A stretch of 64,000 bases of DNA from Pseudomonas berkeleyensis. Its GTDB lineage: Bacteria; Pseudomonadota; Gammaproteobacteria; Pseudomonadales; Pseudomonadaceae. Location of the stretch: the NCBI RefSeq assembly GCF_014109765.1, contig NZ_CP059139.1, forward strand, positions 4,396,001-4,460,000. Reading direction: 5' to 3'. The position numbers were made by a program, and so were the translations under genes. The notes under the pieces were generated by a model that was not told the origin of the DNA, did not search any database, and saw nothing but the letters and a program-made list of their open reading frames with translations. Shown here in pieces: positions 10,093 through 20,968 of the stretch. Each line of letters starts with the position of its first letter. The first letter of the stretch is position 1.

Positions 10093-10335
10093 ATGGGTCT
10101 GTTTCGCCTGCTGTTCTGGATCGCCATCATCTTCGCCGCGATCTGGGTTTGGCGCCGCTATATCAGCGCCCCCAAGCGCCCCAGCCAAGCGCAGCGCGAA
10201 GATGAACCTGCGCCCATGGTGCGCTGTGCACACTGCGGCGTGCACATTCCCCAGACTCAAGCGCTGACTCAGGATCAGCGCTGGTACTGCAGCCAGAAAC
10301 ACCTTGAGCAAGGCCCTCACACCGGTGATCGCTGA
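10093..10335 (+). CDS. Small PP0621-family membrane protein
   Basis: 80-residue protein with one N-terminal transmembrane segment (residues 4-20, LFRLLFWIAIIFAAIWVWRR) and a small cytoplasmic domain with CAHC at about residues 45-48 and a further cysteine in YCSQKH, suggesting a zinc-ribbon-like fold. This matches the short proteins found just upstream of pilS in many pseudomonads. Its 3' end overlaps the pilS start by about 32 bases. The function is unknown; co-transcription suggests a link to pilus regulation. Confidence 0.8.
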   Translation: MGLFRLLFWIAIIFAAIWVWRRYISAPKRPSQAQREDEPAPMVRCAHCGVHIPQTQALTQDQRWYCSQKHLEQGPHTGDR

Positions 10336-11917
10336 CACCAGCGTACAGAACAGCAAACAAGGGCAGCGCATCCTCAGGCTCTATCACTTCTATCGCCTGA
10401 CCATCGGGCTGGCGCTGATCCTGCTGATCTCCAGCAATCTCGACGAACAGTTGCTGGACGTCGTGCATATCGAGCTGTTTCGCACCGGCAGTTGGGTCTA
10501 TCTGATCCTCAATATCTTCATTGCCGTGCTGGTGCAAAAGCCCAAGCACCTGATGCAGCTGTTCAGCCTGGCGCTGGTCGACGTGATCTTCCTCTCGGCC
10601 CTGTTCTATGCAGCCGGCGGCACGCCCAGCGGCATCGGCAACCTGCTGGTGGTTGCCGTGGCCATCGCCAACATCCTGCTGCGCGGGCGCATCGGCCTGC
10701 TGATTGCCGCCATCGCCGCGATGGCGCTGATCTACCTGACCTTCTATCTCAGCCTCAGCCGCCCCGCCGCTGCCGCGCAGTACGTACAAGCAGGCGCCCT
10801 CGGTGCGCTGTGCTTCGCCGGAGCCCTTTTCATCCAGGGCATCACACGCCGCCTGCAGGTGAGCGAAAGCCTGGCCGAGCAACGCGCGGCCGACGTGGCG
10901 AATCTGGAAGAGCTCAACGAACAGATCCTGCAGCGCATGCGCACCGGCATCCTCGTGCTCGACACCCAACACCGAGTGCTGCTGGCCAACCAGGGCGCAA
11001 CGCAGTTGCTCGGGCGAGGTGAGCTGACCGGCAAGATCATCGATCCGCACTGCCCCGAACTGGTCAAGCGCCTACAGCAGTGGCTGCACAACCCGACCCT
11101 GCGTCCGGACAGCCTGCAGGCTCAGGTCGACGGCCCGGTTCTGCAGCCCAGCTTCATTTCCCTGCACCGCGGCGAACAGCAACACATCCTGGTGTTTCTC
11201 GATGATATTTCGCAGATCGCCCAGCAGGCACAACAGCTCAAACTGGCTTCGCTCGGCCGCTTGACCGCCGGTATCGCCCACGAGATTCGCAATCCGCTGG
11301 GCGCGATCAGCCACGCCGCACAGCTGCTACAGGAATCTGAAGACCTGCAAGGCCCGGATCAACGCCTGGCGCAGATCATTCAGGATCACTCCAAGCGCAT
11401 GAACTTGGTGATCGAGAACGTCCTGCAGCTCTCGCGCAGACGCCAGGCTGAACCGCAACTGCTCGACCTGAAATACTGGCTGCACCGTTTTGCCAGCGAA
11501 TTTCGCAATTCGGCACCGAACGATCGACAGATCCATCTGGAAACCCAGGGCGGCAGTCTGCAAACACGGATGGATCCGCATCAACTGACCCAGGTACTGA
11601 CTAATCTGGTACAGAACGGCCTACGCTATAGCGCCCAGAAACACCGGCTCGGCCAGGTATGGCTGCGCCTGTTTCGCGACGAGACCAGCGACCTGCCGGT
11701 GCTGGAGATTCTCGACGACGGCCCCGGCGTGCCGCCCGAGCTGGAGCAGCATATCTTCGAGCCCTTCTATACCACCGAGAACAAGGGCACCGGCCTCGGC
11801 CTGTATATCTCCCGCGAGCTGTGCCAGGGCAACCAGGCACGCCTCGACTATAAACCCCGCGAAGATGGCGGCAGTTGCTTCCGCATCACCTTCGCCCACC
11901 CGCGCAAACTGAGCTGA
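10304..11917 (+). CDS. pilS: Sensor histidine kinase PilS
   Basis: Membrane kinase that phosphorylates PilR to control pilin (pilA) transcription. The N-terminus has six hydrophobic segments (about residues 25-180). A PAS-like domain follows (about 205-300, GILVLDTQHRVLLANQGA), then the H-box IAHEIRNPLGAISHAAQLL, the N-box region and the G-boxes DDGPGV and GTGLGLYISREL. The longest frame begins at TTG 10304; a GTG at 10325 is an alternative and neither has a convincing ribosome site. It overlaps the upstream small gene, and pilR begins two bases after its stop. Confidence 0.95.
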   Translation: MSKALTPVIADTSVQNSKQGQRILRLYHFYRLTIGLALILLISSNLDEQLLDVVHIELFRTGSWVYLILNIFIAVLVQKPKHLMQLFSLALVDVIFLSALFYAAGGTPSGIGNLLVVAVAIANILLRGRIGLLIAAIAAMALIYLTFYLSLSRPAAAAQYVQAGALGALCFAGALFIQGITRRLQVSESLAEQRAADVANLEELNEQILQRMRTGILVLDTQHRVLLANQGATQLLGRGELTGKIIDPHCPELVKRLQQWLHNPTLRPDSLQAQVDGPVLQPSFISLHRGEQQHILVFLDDISQIAQQAQQLKLASLGRLTAGIAHEIRNPLGAISHAAQLLQESEDLQGPDQRLAQIIQDHSKRMNLVIENVLQLSRRRQAEPQLLDLKYWLHRFASEFRNSAPNDRQIHLETQGGSLQTRMDPHQLTQVLTNLVQNGLRYSAQKHRLGQVWLRLFRDETSDLPVLEILDDGPGVPPELEQHIFEPFYTTENKGTGLGLYISRELCQGNQARLDYKPREDGGSCFRITFAHPRKLS

Positions 11918-11919
11918 GC

Positions 11920-13260
11920 ATGAACCGTCAGAGAGCACTGATCGTCGACGACGAGCCCGATATCCGCGAGTTGCTGGAAATCACCCTCGGACGCATGAAG
12001 CTGGACACCCGCAGCGCCCGCAACGTCAAGGAAGCACGCGAATGGCTGGCGCGCGAACCCTTCGATCTGTGCCTGACCGACATGCGCCTGCCCGACGGCA
12101 CCGGCCTGGAACTGGTGCAGCACATCCAACAGCGCTACCCACAAGTGCCGGTGGCGATGATCACCGCCTACGGCAGCCTGGATACCGCGATCAACTCGCT
12201 CAAAGCCGGCGCCTTCGACTTCCTCACCAAACCGGTAGATCTCGGTCGCCTGCGCGAACTGGTCGCCACCGCCCTGCGCATCCGCTCCCCCGAGTGCGGG
12301 GAAACCCCGGTCGACAGCCGCCTGCTCGGCGATTCGCCGCCCATGAAGTCGCTGCGCAAGCAGATCCAGAAGCTCTCGCGCAGCCAGGCACCAGTCTATA
12401 TCAGCGGTGAGTCGGGCAGCGGCAAGGAACTGGTCGCCCGCCTGATCCACGAGCAGGGCCCGCGCGTCGAACAGCCCTTCGTCCCGGTCAACTGCGGCGC
12501 CATCCCCTCTGAGTTGATGGAGAGCGAGTTCTTCGGGCACAAGAAAGGCAGCTTCACTGGCGCCATCGAAGACAAGCTGGGCCTGTTCCAGGCGGCCAAT
12601 GGCGGCACGCTGTTCCTCGATGAAGTCGCCGACCTGCCGCTGCCAATGCAGGTAAAACTGCTGCGTGCAATTCAGGAAAAAGCCGTGCGCGCCGTCGGCG
12701 GTCAGCAGGAAGTGGTGGTCGACGTACGCATACTCTGCGCCACCCACAAGGATCTCGCCGCCGAAGTCGCCGCCGGCCGCTTCCGCCAGGATCTCTACTA
12801 CCGCCTCAACGTCATCGAACTGCGCGTACCGCCGCTGCGTGAGCGTCGCGAAGATATCGCCCAGCTGGCCGACGTGATGCTCACGCGCCTGGCCGACAGC
12901 ACCGGCCTTGCTGCTGCCAAGTTGCATCCCGATGCGTTGGAGAAACTGAAGAACTACCGCTTCCCCGGCAACGTGCGCGAGCTGGAAAACATGCTCGAGC
13001 GCGCCTATACCCTGTGCGAAGACGACCAGATCACACCCAGCGACCTGCGCCTGGCCGACGCCAGCGGCCCCAGCAACGAAGGCGGCGAAGCCAGCCTGGC
13101 GCAGATCGACAACCTCGAGGACTACCTCGAAGACATCGAGCGCAAACTGATCATGCAGGCCCTGGAAGAAACCCGCTGGAACCGCACGGCCGCAGCCCAG
13201 CGCCTTGGCCTTACCTTCCGCTCGATGCGCTATCGCCTGAAGAAGCTGGGCATCGACTGA
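11920..13260 (+). CDS. pilR: Sigma-54-dependent response regulator PilR
   Basis: 446-residue NtrC-type activator of type IV pilin expression. The receiver domain starts at LIVDDEPD, with the phosphoacceptor aspartate in LTDMRLPDGTG. The AAA+ domain has Walker A GESGSGKE, the sigma-54 contact loop as GSFTGA, and Walker B GGTLFLDEVADL. A Fis-type helix-turn-helix lies at the end (NRTAAAQRLGLTFRSMRYRL). The ATG at 11920 gives the canonical MNRQRALIVDDEPD start. It ends 62 bp before a bidirectional terminator. Confidence 0.96.
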   Translation: MNRQRALIVDDEPDIRELLEITLGRMKLDTRSARNVKEAREWLAREPFDLCLTDMRLPDGTGLELVQHIQQRYPQVPVAMITAYGSLDTAINSLKAGAFDFLTKPVDLGRLRELVATALRIRSPECGETPVDSRLLGDSPPMKSLRKQIQKLSRSQAPVYISGESGSGKELVARLIHEQGPRVEQPFVPVNCGAIPSELMESEFFGHKKGSFTGAIEDKLGLFQAANGGTLFLDEVADLPLPMQVKLLRAIQEKAVRAVGGQQEVVVDVRILCATHKDLAAEVAAGRFRQDLYYRLNVIELRVPPLRERREDIAQLADVMLTRLADSTGLAAAKLHPDALEKLKNYRFPGNVRELENMLERAYTLCEDDQITPSDLRLADASGPSNEGGEASLAQIDNLEDYLEDIERKLIMQALEETRWNRTAAAQRLGLTFRSMRYRLKKLGID

Positions 13261-13322
13261 CACACACCATGCCTCCTGCGCGTCGGTGCGCGCAGCGCCC
13301 CCTACGACCTGCGCCCACAACG

Positions 13323-13350
13323 AAAAAGGGAGCCCGAAGGCTCCCTTTTT
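13323..13350. terminator. Bidirectional terminator between pilR and aapP
   Basis: Symmetrical hairpin AAAAAGGGAGCC-CGAA-GGCTCCCTTTTT. It has a U-run in both directions and serves the convergent pilR and aap operons. Confidence 0.95.
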
Positions 13351-13367
13351 GATAACGCAACGCTGAC

Positions 13368-14129
13368 TCAGTGAATGATCTGACTGAGGAACAGCTTGGT
13401 GCGCTCGTTCTGCGGGTTGGTGAAGAAGCTGTTGGGTTCGGCCTGTTCGACGATCTCACCCTTGTCCATGAAGATCACCCGGTTGGCCACGGTGCGAGCG
13501 AAGCCCATTTCATGGGTCACGCAGAGCATGGTCATGCCGTCTTCGGCCAGGCCGATCATGGTGTCCAGAACCTCTTTTACCATCTCCGGATCGAGTGCCG
13601 AGGTCGGCTCATCGAACAGCATGATCTTCGGTTTCATGCACAGCGCACGGGCGATCGCCACACGCTGTTGCTGACCACCGGAGAGCTGCCCCGGAAACTT
13701 GTTGGCCTGCTCCGGAATGCGCACGCGCTCGAGGAAATGCATGGCGATTTCCTCAGCCTGGCGCTTGGGCATCTTGCGCACCCACATCGGTGCCAGGGTG
13801 CAGTTCTGCAGCACGGTCAGGTGCGGGAACAGGTTGAAGTGCTGGAACACCATGCCCACTTCGCGGCGGATCGCCTCGATGTGCTTGAGGTCGCTGGTCA
13901 GCTCGGTGCCATCGACCACGATGCGCCCCTGCTGGTGTTCCTCCAGGCGGTTGATGCAGCGGATGGTGGTGGACTTGCCCGAACCGGACGGGCCGCAGAG
14001 CACGATACGCTCGCCCTGCTGCACGCTGAGGTTGATGTCCTTGAGCACGTGGAACTGGCCGTACCATTTGTTCACGCCTTGCAGCAGGATCATCGGCTCA
14101 GCGCTGGGTTGCTTGATTGCTTCACTCAT
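13368..14129 (-). CDS. aapP: Amino-acid ABC transporter ATPase AapP
   Basis: 253-residue ATPase subunit of a polar amino acid importer. It has Walker [10 protein letters not shown], the signature [15 protein letters not shown], Walker [13 protein letters not shown] and the H-loop CVTHEMGFA. It is the last gene of the aapJQMP operon read leftwards. The ATP subunit energises both permeases. The family assignment is very strong; the Aap label rests on the large sizes of the two permeases. Confidence 0.93.
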   Translation of the reverse strand: MSEAIKQPSAEPMILLQGVNKWYGQFHVLKDINLSVQQGERIVLCGPSGSGKSTTIRCINRLEEHQQGRIVVDGTELTSDLKHIEAIRREVGMVFQHFNLFPHLTVLQNCTLAPMWVRKMPKRQAEEIAMHFLERVRIPEQANKFPGQLSGGQQQRVAIARALCMKPKIMLFDEPTSALDPEMVKEVLDTMIGLAEDGMTMLCVTHEMGFARTVANRVIFMDKGEIVEQAEPNSFFTNPQNERTKLFLSQIIH

Positions 14130-14208
14130 TATTCATTCCTCCAAGGGACTCATTCAGGTTCTGGCACGCCGCATCACGGGCAGGCGCGCCTCAGCGACTG
14201 AACGGTTC

Positions 14209-15306
14209 CTAACGCTTGTGGCCGGTATCCAGCTTTCTCTCCAGATGCAGGGAGTAGCGGGACATACCAAAACAGAAAACCCAGAAAACCAACGCGGCGA
14301 ATACATAACCCTCGGTCGCCATACCCAGCCAGGCTGGGTCGGTAGTCGCCTGCTTGATGCTGTTGAGCAGGTCGAACAGGCCGATGATGATCACCAGGCT
14401 GGTGTCCTTGAATAGGGCGATGAACACGTTGACGATGCCGGGAATCACCAGCTTGAGCGCTTGCGGCAGGATCACCAGGCCCATCATCCGCCAGTAGCCC
14501 AGGCCCATGGCCGCAGCGGCCTCGTACTGGCCTTTGGGGATGGCCTGCAGGCCACCGCGCACCACTTCGGCGATGTAGGCGGACTGGAACAGGATCACCC
14601 CGATCAGCGCACGCATCAGCTTGTCGAAGTGCATGCCTTCGGGCAGGAACAACGGCAGCATCACCGAAGACATGAACAGCACGGTGATCAGCGGCACGCC
14701 GCGCCAGAACTCGATGAAAGTGACGCAGATGACCTTGATCGCCGGCAGGTTGGAGCGGCGCCCCAATGCCAGCAGGATGCCCAGCGGCAACGCACCGGTG
14801 ATACCGACAGCGGCGATCACCAGGGTCAGCATCAGGCCGCCCCACTGGCTGGTGGAAACCACGCTCAGACCGAACACGCCACCGTGCAACAGGCACCAAG
14901 CGATGACCGGGTAGATCACCAGGAAAGCCAGGCCATACAGCGCCTTGCGCGGCATCTGCGGGACGAACAGCGGCGCAGCGCCGATGATCGCCAGCCACAG
15001 CGTGGTATCTACCCGCCAGCGCAGCTCGGTGGGGTAGAAGCCGTACATGAACTGACCAAAGCGCTGCTGGATGAACACCCAGCAGGCGCCCTCCTTGGTG
15101 CAGTCGGCGCGCGTGCTACCGACCCAGTTGGCATCGATGATCGCCCACTGCAGCAGAGGCGGCACGATCAGCCAGATCAGGTAGATGGCGAAAAAGGTCA
15201 GCAGGGTGTTGAACCAGTTGGAAAACAGGTTGGCCCGCAGCCAGCCCAGCACGCCGACGCTCATGCGCGGCGGCGGCAGATCCGGTTTGAAAATATGACT
15301 TTGCAT
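14209..15306 (-). CDS. aapM: Amino-acid ABC transporter permease AapM
   Basis: 365-residue inner-membrane permease, much longer than ordinary ~220-residue HisM-type permeases, as expected for AapM. An N-terminal extension carries a hydrophobic segment near residues 35-55 and further ones before the permease core. The EAA loop region is visible in YIAEVVRGGLQAIPKGQYEAA, truncated here to its key part EVVRGGLQAIPKGQ. It is followed by aapP (79 bp gap) and preceded by aapQ (9 bp gap). Confidence 0.92.
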   Translation of the reverse strand: MQSHIFKPDLPPPRMSVGVLGWLRANLFSNWFNTLLTFFAIYLIWLIVPPLLQWAIIDANWVGSTRADCTKEGACWVFIQQRFGQFMYGFYPTELRWRVDTTLWLAIIGAAPLFVPQMPRKALYGLAFLVIYPVIAWCLLHGGVFGLSVVSTSQWGGLMLTLVIAAVGITGALPLGILLALGRRSNLPAIKVICVTFIEFWRGVPLITVLFMSSVMLPLFLPEGMHFDKLMRALIGVILFQSAYIAEVVRGGLQAIPKGQYEAAAAMGLGYWRMMGLVILPQALKLVIPGIVNVFIALFKDTSLVIIIGLFDLLNSIKQATTDPAWLGMATEGYVFAALVFWVFCFGMSRYSLHLERKLDTGHKR

Positions 15307-15315
15307 GGCTGCTCC

Positions 15316-16500
15316 TTACCGCTCAGTCAGCGCAATGCGCTTGTTGTACCAGTTCATCAACAGGGAAATGCTGATGCTGATGGCCAGGTACACGCTCATG
15401 GTGATGGCGATCACCTCGATGGCCTGCCCGGTCTGGTTGAGTACCGTTCCGGCGAACAACGAAACCATGTCGGGATAACCGATACCGGCGGCGAGCGAGG
15501 AGTTCTTGGCCAGGTTGAGGTACTGACTGGTCAGCGGTGGAATGATCACGCGCAGCGATTGCGGAATGATCACCAGACGCAGCGTGATACCCGGACGCAA
15601 ACCCAGCGAGCGCGACGCCTCGGTCTGGCCATGGCTCACGGCCATGATCCCGGACCGCACGTTCTCGGCGATGAAGGCTGCGGTATAGATGGTCAAAGCC
15701 AGCGTCAACGCCATCAGTTCGGGGATCAGCACCCAGCCGCCGCGGAAGTTGAAGCCGGTCAGTTCCGGCACGCTCCACACCAGCGGGTTACCGCCGATCA
15801 ACACAGCCAATGCCGGGATGCCGACGATCATCGCCAGCGACGTCCACAGCAGCGGGAAGATCTTGCCAGTGGCCTCACGCCGCGCCTTGGCCCAACGCCC
15901 GAGCACGATGATGGCAACGATAGTCGCCAGCAGCACCACGGCGAAGAAACCGAAGCTCTCCGATGGAGCCGGTGCCGGCATGTACAGGCCACGGCTGTTG
16001 AGGAAGAAGACTTCGCCGACGTCCAGGCTTTGCCGTGGTCCGGGCAGGGTCAGGAATACCGCGAAGTACCAGAAGAGAATCTGCAACAACGGCGGAATGT
16101 TGCGGAAAATCTCGATGTAGACCGTCGCCAGCCTGCTGATCAGCCAGTTCGGCGACAGCCGCGCGATACCGAGCAGGAAGCCGAGAATGGACGCCAGCAC
16201 GATACCGATGACCGACACCAGCAAGGTGTTGAGCAGACCGATGATGAACACACGCCCGTAGGAGTTGCTCTCGGAGTAATCGATCAGGTGCTGAGCGATG
16301 CCGAAGCCGGCACTGTTGTTGAGAAAACTGAAGCCGGAGATGATTCCGCGCTTCTCCAGGTTGGCCTGGGTGTTCTGGAATAGAAACCAGCCGAGCGCCA
16401 CAACGGCGACTACGGCAATGATCTGGAACAGCCACGCGCGCACCTGCGGATCGGTCAATAGCGATCCTCGCGGGCGCGGGGCATTAGCGGTCGTTTGCAT
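15316..16500 (-). CDS. aapQ: Amino-acid ABC transporter permease AapQ
   Basis: 394-residue permease partner of AapM. Hydrophobic segments occur throughout, with the long insertion between the first segments and the core that marks AapQ proteins. The EAA motif region is AENVRSGIMAVSHGQTEAS. The ribosome site upstream of the ATG at 16500 lies in the spacer after the aapJ hairpin. Together with AapM it forms the membrane channel of a broad-range L-amino acid importer. Confidence 0.92.
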   Translation of the reverse strand: MQTTANAPRPRGSLLTDPQVRAWLFQIIAVVAVVALGWFLFQNTQANLEKRGIISGFSFLNNSAGFGIAQHLIDYSESNSYGRVFIIGLLNTLLVSVIGIVLASILGFLLGIARLSPNWLISRLATVYIEIFRNIPPLLQILFWYFAVFLTLPGPRQSLDVGEVFFLNSRGLYMPAPAPSESFGFFAVVLLATIVAIIVLGRWAKARREATGKIFPLLWTSLAMIVGIPALAVLIGGNPLVWSVPELTGFNFRGGWVLIPELMALTLALTIYTAAFIAENVRSGIMAVSHGQTEASRSLGLRPGITLRLVIIPQSLRVIIPPLTSQYLNLAKNSSLAAGIGYPDMVSLFAGTVLNQTGQAIEVIAITMSVYLAISISISLLMNWYNKRIALTER

Positions 16501-16563
16501 AACAGCCCTCGTTGAATCTCCGGCCCGCTGCAGCGGGTCGGGGATTCATGTAGTCGGAAACGA

Positions 16564-16591
16564 CAACGGCAGGCCATTTGGCCTGCCGTTG
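16564..16591 (-). promoter_or_regulatory. Perfect 12-bp hairpin after aapJ
   Basis: The arms at 16564-16575 and 16580-16591 are perfectly complementary (CAACGGCAGGCC) with a four-base loop. The hairpin starts 8 bp after the aapJ stop, and on the coding strand it lacks a proper U-tract. This fits an mRNA-stabilising or partially terminating element that keeps the binding protein at higher levels than the permeases. Confidence 0.65.
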
Positions 16592-16598
16592 TGGATGG

Positions 16599-17627
16599 TC
16601 AGCGCACTGGCGGTGCGTATTGCAGACCACCCTTGTTCCACAGGGCGTTGAGACCACGCTCGATCTTCAGCTCGCTGCCGGCACCGACGTTGCGATCGAA
16701 GGATTCACCGTAGTTACCCACTTGCTTGACGATCTGAACAGCCCAGTCTTTCGGCAGTTTCAGATCCTTGCCGAACTCACCTTCGGTACCCAGCAGACGA
16801 GCGACGTCCGGGTTCTTGGTGGTTTTGGCAGTTTCTTCGACGTTGGCCGAGGTCACGCCCAGTTCTTCGGCGTTGAGCATGGCGAACAGGGTCCAGCGCA
16901 CGATGTCGAACCACTCCTCGTCACCCTGACGAACGGACGGGCCGAGCGGCTCCTTGGAGATGACTTCCGGCAGTACGACGTAGTCGTCCGGGTTGGCCAG
17001 CTTGATGCGCTGCGCGTACAGCTGCGACTGGTCGGAGGTCAGTACGTCGCAACGGCCAGCTTCGACCGATTTGGCGCTCTCGTCGGAGGTATCGTAGGTG
17101 ATGGGGGTGTACTTCAGGCCATTGGCACGGAAGTAGTCGGAGAGGTTCAGCTCGGTAGTGGTACCGGCCTGGATGCACACGGTGGCGCCGTCCAGTTCCT
17201 TGGCGCTGGAAACGCCCAGCTTCTTGTTAACCAGGAAGCCTTGGCCGTCGTAGTAGGTCACGCCGGTGAAGTTCAGGCCCAGAGCCGCATCACGCGAGCT
17301 GGTCCAGGTGGTGTTGCGCGACAGGATGTCGACTTCGCCGGATTGCAGAGCGGTGAAGCGCTCCTTGGCGGTCAGCGGGCTGTACTTGACCTTGGTGGCG
17401 TCACCGAATACCGCAGCAGCAACAGCGCGGCAGACATCAACGTCCAGACCCAGGTAATTGCCTTTTTCATCGGCGTAGGAGAAGCCCGGCAGACCATCGC
17501 TGATGCCGCACTGCACGAAGCCTTTTTTCTGTACCGCGTCCAGGGTGGCACCGGCTTGCGCGAAGCCGCTGACACCAAGCACAGCTGCGGTGGTCAGCAT
17601 TGCCAGGGTGGATTTCACCATCTTCAT
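16599..17627 (-). CDS. aapJ: Periplasmic amino-acid-binding protein AapJ
   Basis: 342-residue solute-binding protein with a Sec signal peptide (MKMVKSTLAMLTTAAVLGVS, cleavage around AQA-GAT near residue 26). The mature protein begins TLDAVQKKGFVQCGISDGLPG, typical of AapJ. I chose ATG 17627 because it has a GGAGG site 7 bases upstream; the reading frame continues further upstream without a signal-like start. It is the first gene of the operon. The ligand range is inferred as general L-amino acids from the family. Confidence 0.93.
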   Translation of the reverse strand: MKMVKSTLAMLTTAAVLGVSGFAQAGATLDAVQKKGFVQCGISDGLPGFSYADEKGNYLGLDVDVCRAVAAAVFGDATKVKYSPLTAKERFTALQSGEVDILSRNTTWTSSRDAALGLNFTGVTYYDGQGFLVNKKLGVSSAKELDGATVCIQAGTTTELNLSDYFRANGLKYTPITYDTSDESAKSVEAGRCDVLTSDQSQLYAQRIKLANPDDYVVLPEVISKEPLGPSVRQGDEEWFDIVRWTLFAMLNAEELGVTSANVEETAKTTKNPDVARLLGTEGEFGKDLKLPKDWAVQIVKQVGNYGESFDRNVGAGSELKIERGLNALWNKGGLQYAPPVR

Positions 17628-18766
<1,139 letters not shown>

Positions 18767-18774
18767 ACAGTGCC

Positions 18775-18842
18775 GTAGGGTGCGCTCTGCGCACCACCGG
18801 TTCGGCACCGGATTCGACCCGATGCGCACGGTGACACCCTAC
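18775..18842. repeat. REP-type inverted doublet, GTAGGGTGCGC family
   Basis: A GTAGGGTGCGC head with the palindrome GTGCGCTCTGCGCAC, a spacer, then a degraded inverted copy ending ACCCTAC. It begins 9 bases after the esterase stop. Other copies are near 35190, 39623-39757, 46080, 52786 and 60127. Confidence 0.75.
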
Positions 18843-18875
18843 ATGCTGGCAACCCGCCCCGGAGAAGATGCACGA

Positions 18876-20777
18876 ATGAGCACAGCGCCCCTGATCCGTA
18901 CACAGCAGGACATCGAAACGATCGAGCGCACCCCGCTCGTCGAACGCGACCTGCCACCGAGCACCTATGATCTGATTCGCCGCACGGCGCAGGCCCACCC
19001 CGACGCGCCAGCCCTGTCGTTCATCCTCCAGGGCACGGGCGAAGAATCCCCACTGCGCCTGAACTACCGCGAACTGCTGGGCAAGATCACTCAGACCGCC
19101 AATGCCTTCCACCGCCTGGGCTTGCAACCGGGCAAGGCCGTGTCGTTCCTGCTGCCCAATCTGCCACAGACCCACTACACCATTTGGGGCGGCGAAGCGG
19201 CGGGCATCGTCAATGCGATCAACCCGCTGCTCGATCCCGAGCATATCGCCGAGCTGATCCATGCCTCCGACTCCGAACTGCTGGTCACCCTGGCGCCCTT
19301 CCCCGGCACCGACCTGTGGGCCAAGGTCGACGCCCTCCGTGATCGACTGCCGGAGCTGAAGGCGATTCTCTGCGTGGACATGGCCAACTTGCTGCCGGAG
19401 CCACAACGCAGCGCCATCAAGGCCCAACGCGGGCCGTTGCCAGAGGGCGTACTGGACTTCGACACGACCATTGCAGACTGCCCCGCCGACCATCTTGAAA
19501 GCGGCCGCGTGATCGCAGCAGACGACATCGCCAGCTACTTCCATACCGGCGGCACTACCGGCACGCCGAAACTGGCGCCGCATAGCCATGGCAACGAAGT
19601 GGCGATGGCCTACAGCATGAACCTGGTCACCCGCTTCGGCCCAGGCGACGTGACGCTGTGCGGCCTGCCGCTGTTTCACGTCAATGGCGTCATCGTCACC
19701 GGTCTTACGGCCTTTATCGGTGGTGCGGAAGTGCTGCTGGCAACGCCGCAGGGCTATCGCAACACCACGCTGATCGGCAATTTCTGGAAGGTCATCGAAC
19801 GCCACAAGGTGAGTTTCTTCAGCGGCGTGCCGACTATCTATGCCGGCCTGCTGCAGATTCCCAGCGAAGGCTACGACCTGTCCTCGCTGAAGTACGCCCT
19901 GTGCGGCGCCGCGCCGATGCCGGTGGAGCTGATCCGTCAGTTCGAGGCCAAGACCGGCCTGACCCTGCTCGAAGGCTATGGGCTGACCGAAGGCACCTGC
20001 GGCAGTTGTGCCAACCCGCCGGCGGGCGAGCGCCGTCCTGGCTCCATCGGCCTGCCGATGCCTTACTGCGCAGTCAGCATCAAGGTGCTCGACGAACAGG
20101 GGCAGTACCTGCGCGAGGCCGCGCCCAACGAAATCGGCAACCTGTGCATCCGTGGCGCCACGGTGTTCAAGGGCTACCTGCAGGCAAGCAAGAATGCCGG
20201 CATCTGGGTCGATGGCGACTGGTTCAACACCGGTGACCTCGGCCGTGTCGATGCGGAGGGTTACATCTGGCTGACCGGACGCAGCAAGGATCTGATCATC
20301 CGCGGTGGTCACAACATCGACCCGCAGATGATCGAAGAGGCTCTGCACAAGCATCCCGCCGTGGCCATGGCCGCCGCCGTCGGCAAACCTGACGAGAAAG
20401 CCGGTGAGCTGCCGGTGGTCTACATCCAGCTCAAGCCCGGCACCGAGGTCAGCGAAGCCGAACTGCTCGAACATGCCGCCGCGCACATCCCCGAGCGCGC
20501 CGCCGTGCCCAAGGACGCCTGGATCATCGACGCCATTCCGCTGACCGCGGTAGGCAAGACATTCAAACCAGCGCTGCGCTTCGATGCCATTACCCGCGTC
20601 TACCAGGCCGCCCTGAGCGATCTGCATCCCGCCATTCAGGTCGAGGTACTGAGCGACGACAAGGCCGGGCAACTGGCGCATATCCACCTGCCCAGCCAGG
20701 AACAGGCACTTGTGCCTGCCATTGGCGAGCGTCTGGCCGGCTATGCCGTAGGGCACCGCATCCACCTCGTACCGTGA
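18876..20777 (+). CDS. Acyl-CoA synthetase (AMP-forming)
   Basis: 633-residue ANL-superfamily enzyme that activates a carboxylic acid via an acyl-adenylate to the CoA thioester. The phosphate loop is YFHTGGTTGTPK, followed by A5 GYGLTEGTC, A7/A8 GDLGRVDAEGYIWLTGRSKD and IRGGHNIDP. The catalytic lysine is in GKTFKPALR. It is longer than typical FadD by a C-terminal tail. The ATG at 18876 has a GGAGAAG site; upstream codons come from the REP doublet. The substrate is unassigned; a medium/long-chain or aromatic acid is possible. Confidence 0.88.
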   Translation: MSTAPLIRTQQDIETIERTPLVERDLPPSTYDLIRRTAQAHPDAPALSFILQGTGEESPLRLNYRELLGKITQTANAFHRLGLQPGKAVSFLLPNLPQTHYTIWGGEAAGIVNAINPLLDPEHIAELIHASDSELLVTLAPFPGTDLWAKVDALRDRLPELKAILCVDMANLLPEPQRSAIKAQRGPLPEGVLDFDTTIADCPADHLESGRVIAADDIASYFHTGGTTGTPKLAPHSHGNEVAMAYSMNLVTRFGPGDVTLCGLPLFHVNGVIVTGLTAFIGGAEVLLATPQGYRNTTLIGNFWKVIERHKVSFFSGVPTIYAGLLQIPSEGYDLSSLKYALCGAAPMPVELIRQFEAKTGLTLLEGYGLTEGTCGSCANPPAGERRPGSIGLPMPYCAVSIKVLDEQGQYLREAAPNEIGNLCIRGATVFKGYLQASKNAGIWVDGDWFNTGDLGRVDAEGYIWLTGRSKDLIIRGGHNIDPQMIEEALHKHPAVAMAAAVGKPDEKAGELPVVYIQLKPGTEVSEAELLEHAAAHIPERAAVPKDAWIIDAIPLTAVGKTFKPALRFDAITRVYQAALSDLHPAIQVEVLSDDKAGQLAHIHLPSQEQALVPAIGERLAGYAVGHRIHLVP

Positions 20778-20968
20778 CGCCGAGCGCGCAAGGACGCGCG
20801 CCAGTTAACAGCTTTGCATCAACGCCGCACCACTGGTCGGCCCAACTTTGGGCAAGCATTGCCACGCCTTCAGCGCGGGAATAATGTCGAAACTCGTTCA
20901 CGACCACGACACGGAGCGTTTGCGATGCCGTCCGGCCTCGACGCCCAGACAGGCCCGACAAGACCGCG

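Noticed and set aside
8914..10371. A 485-codon minus-strand frame over bamD
   Set aside because: BamD on the plus strand has a lipoprotein signal and TPR motifs, and the terminator and the small gene downstream are consistent with the plus strand.
14461..16383. A 640-codon open frame on the plus strand
   Set aside because: It is antisense to aapM and aapQ. The product is rich in His, Gln, Arg and Asp without hydrophobic or domain pattern.
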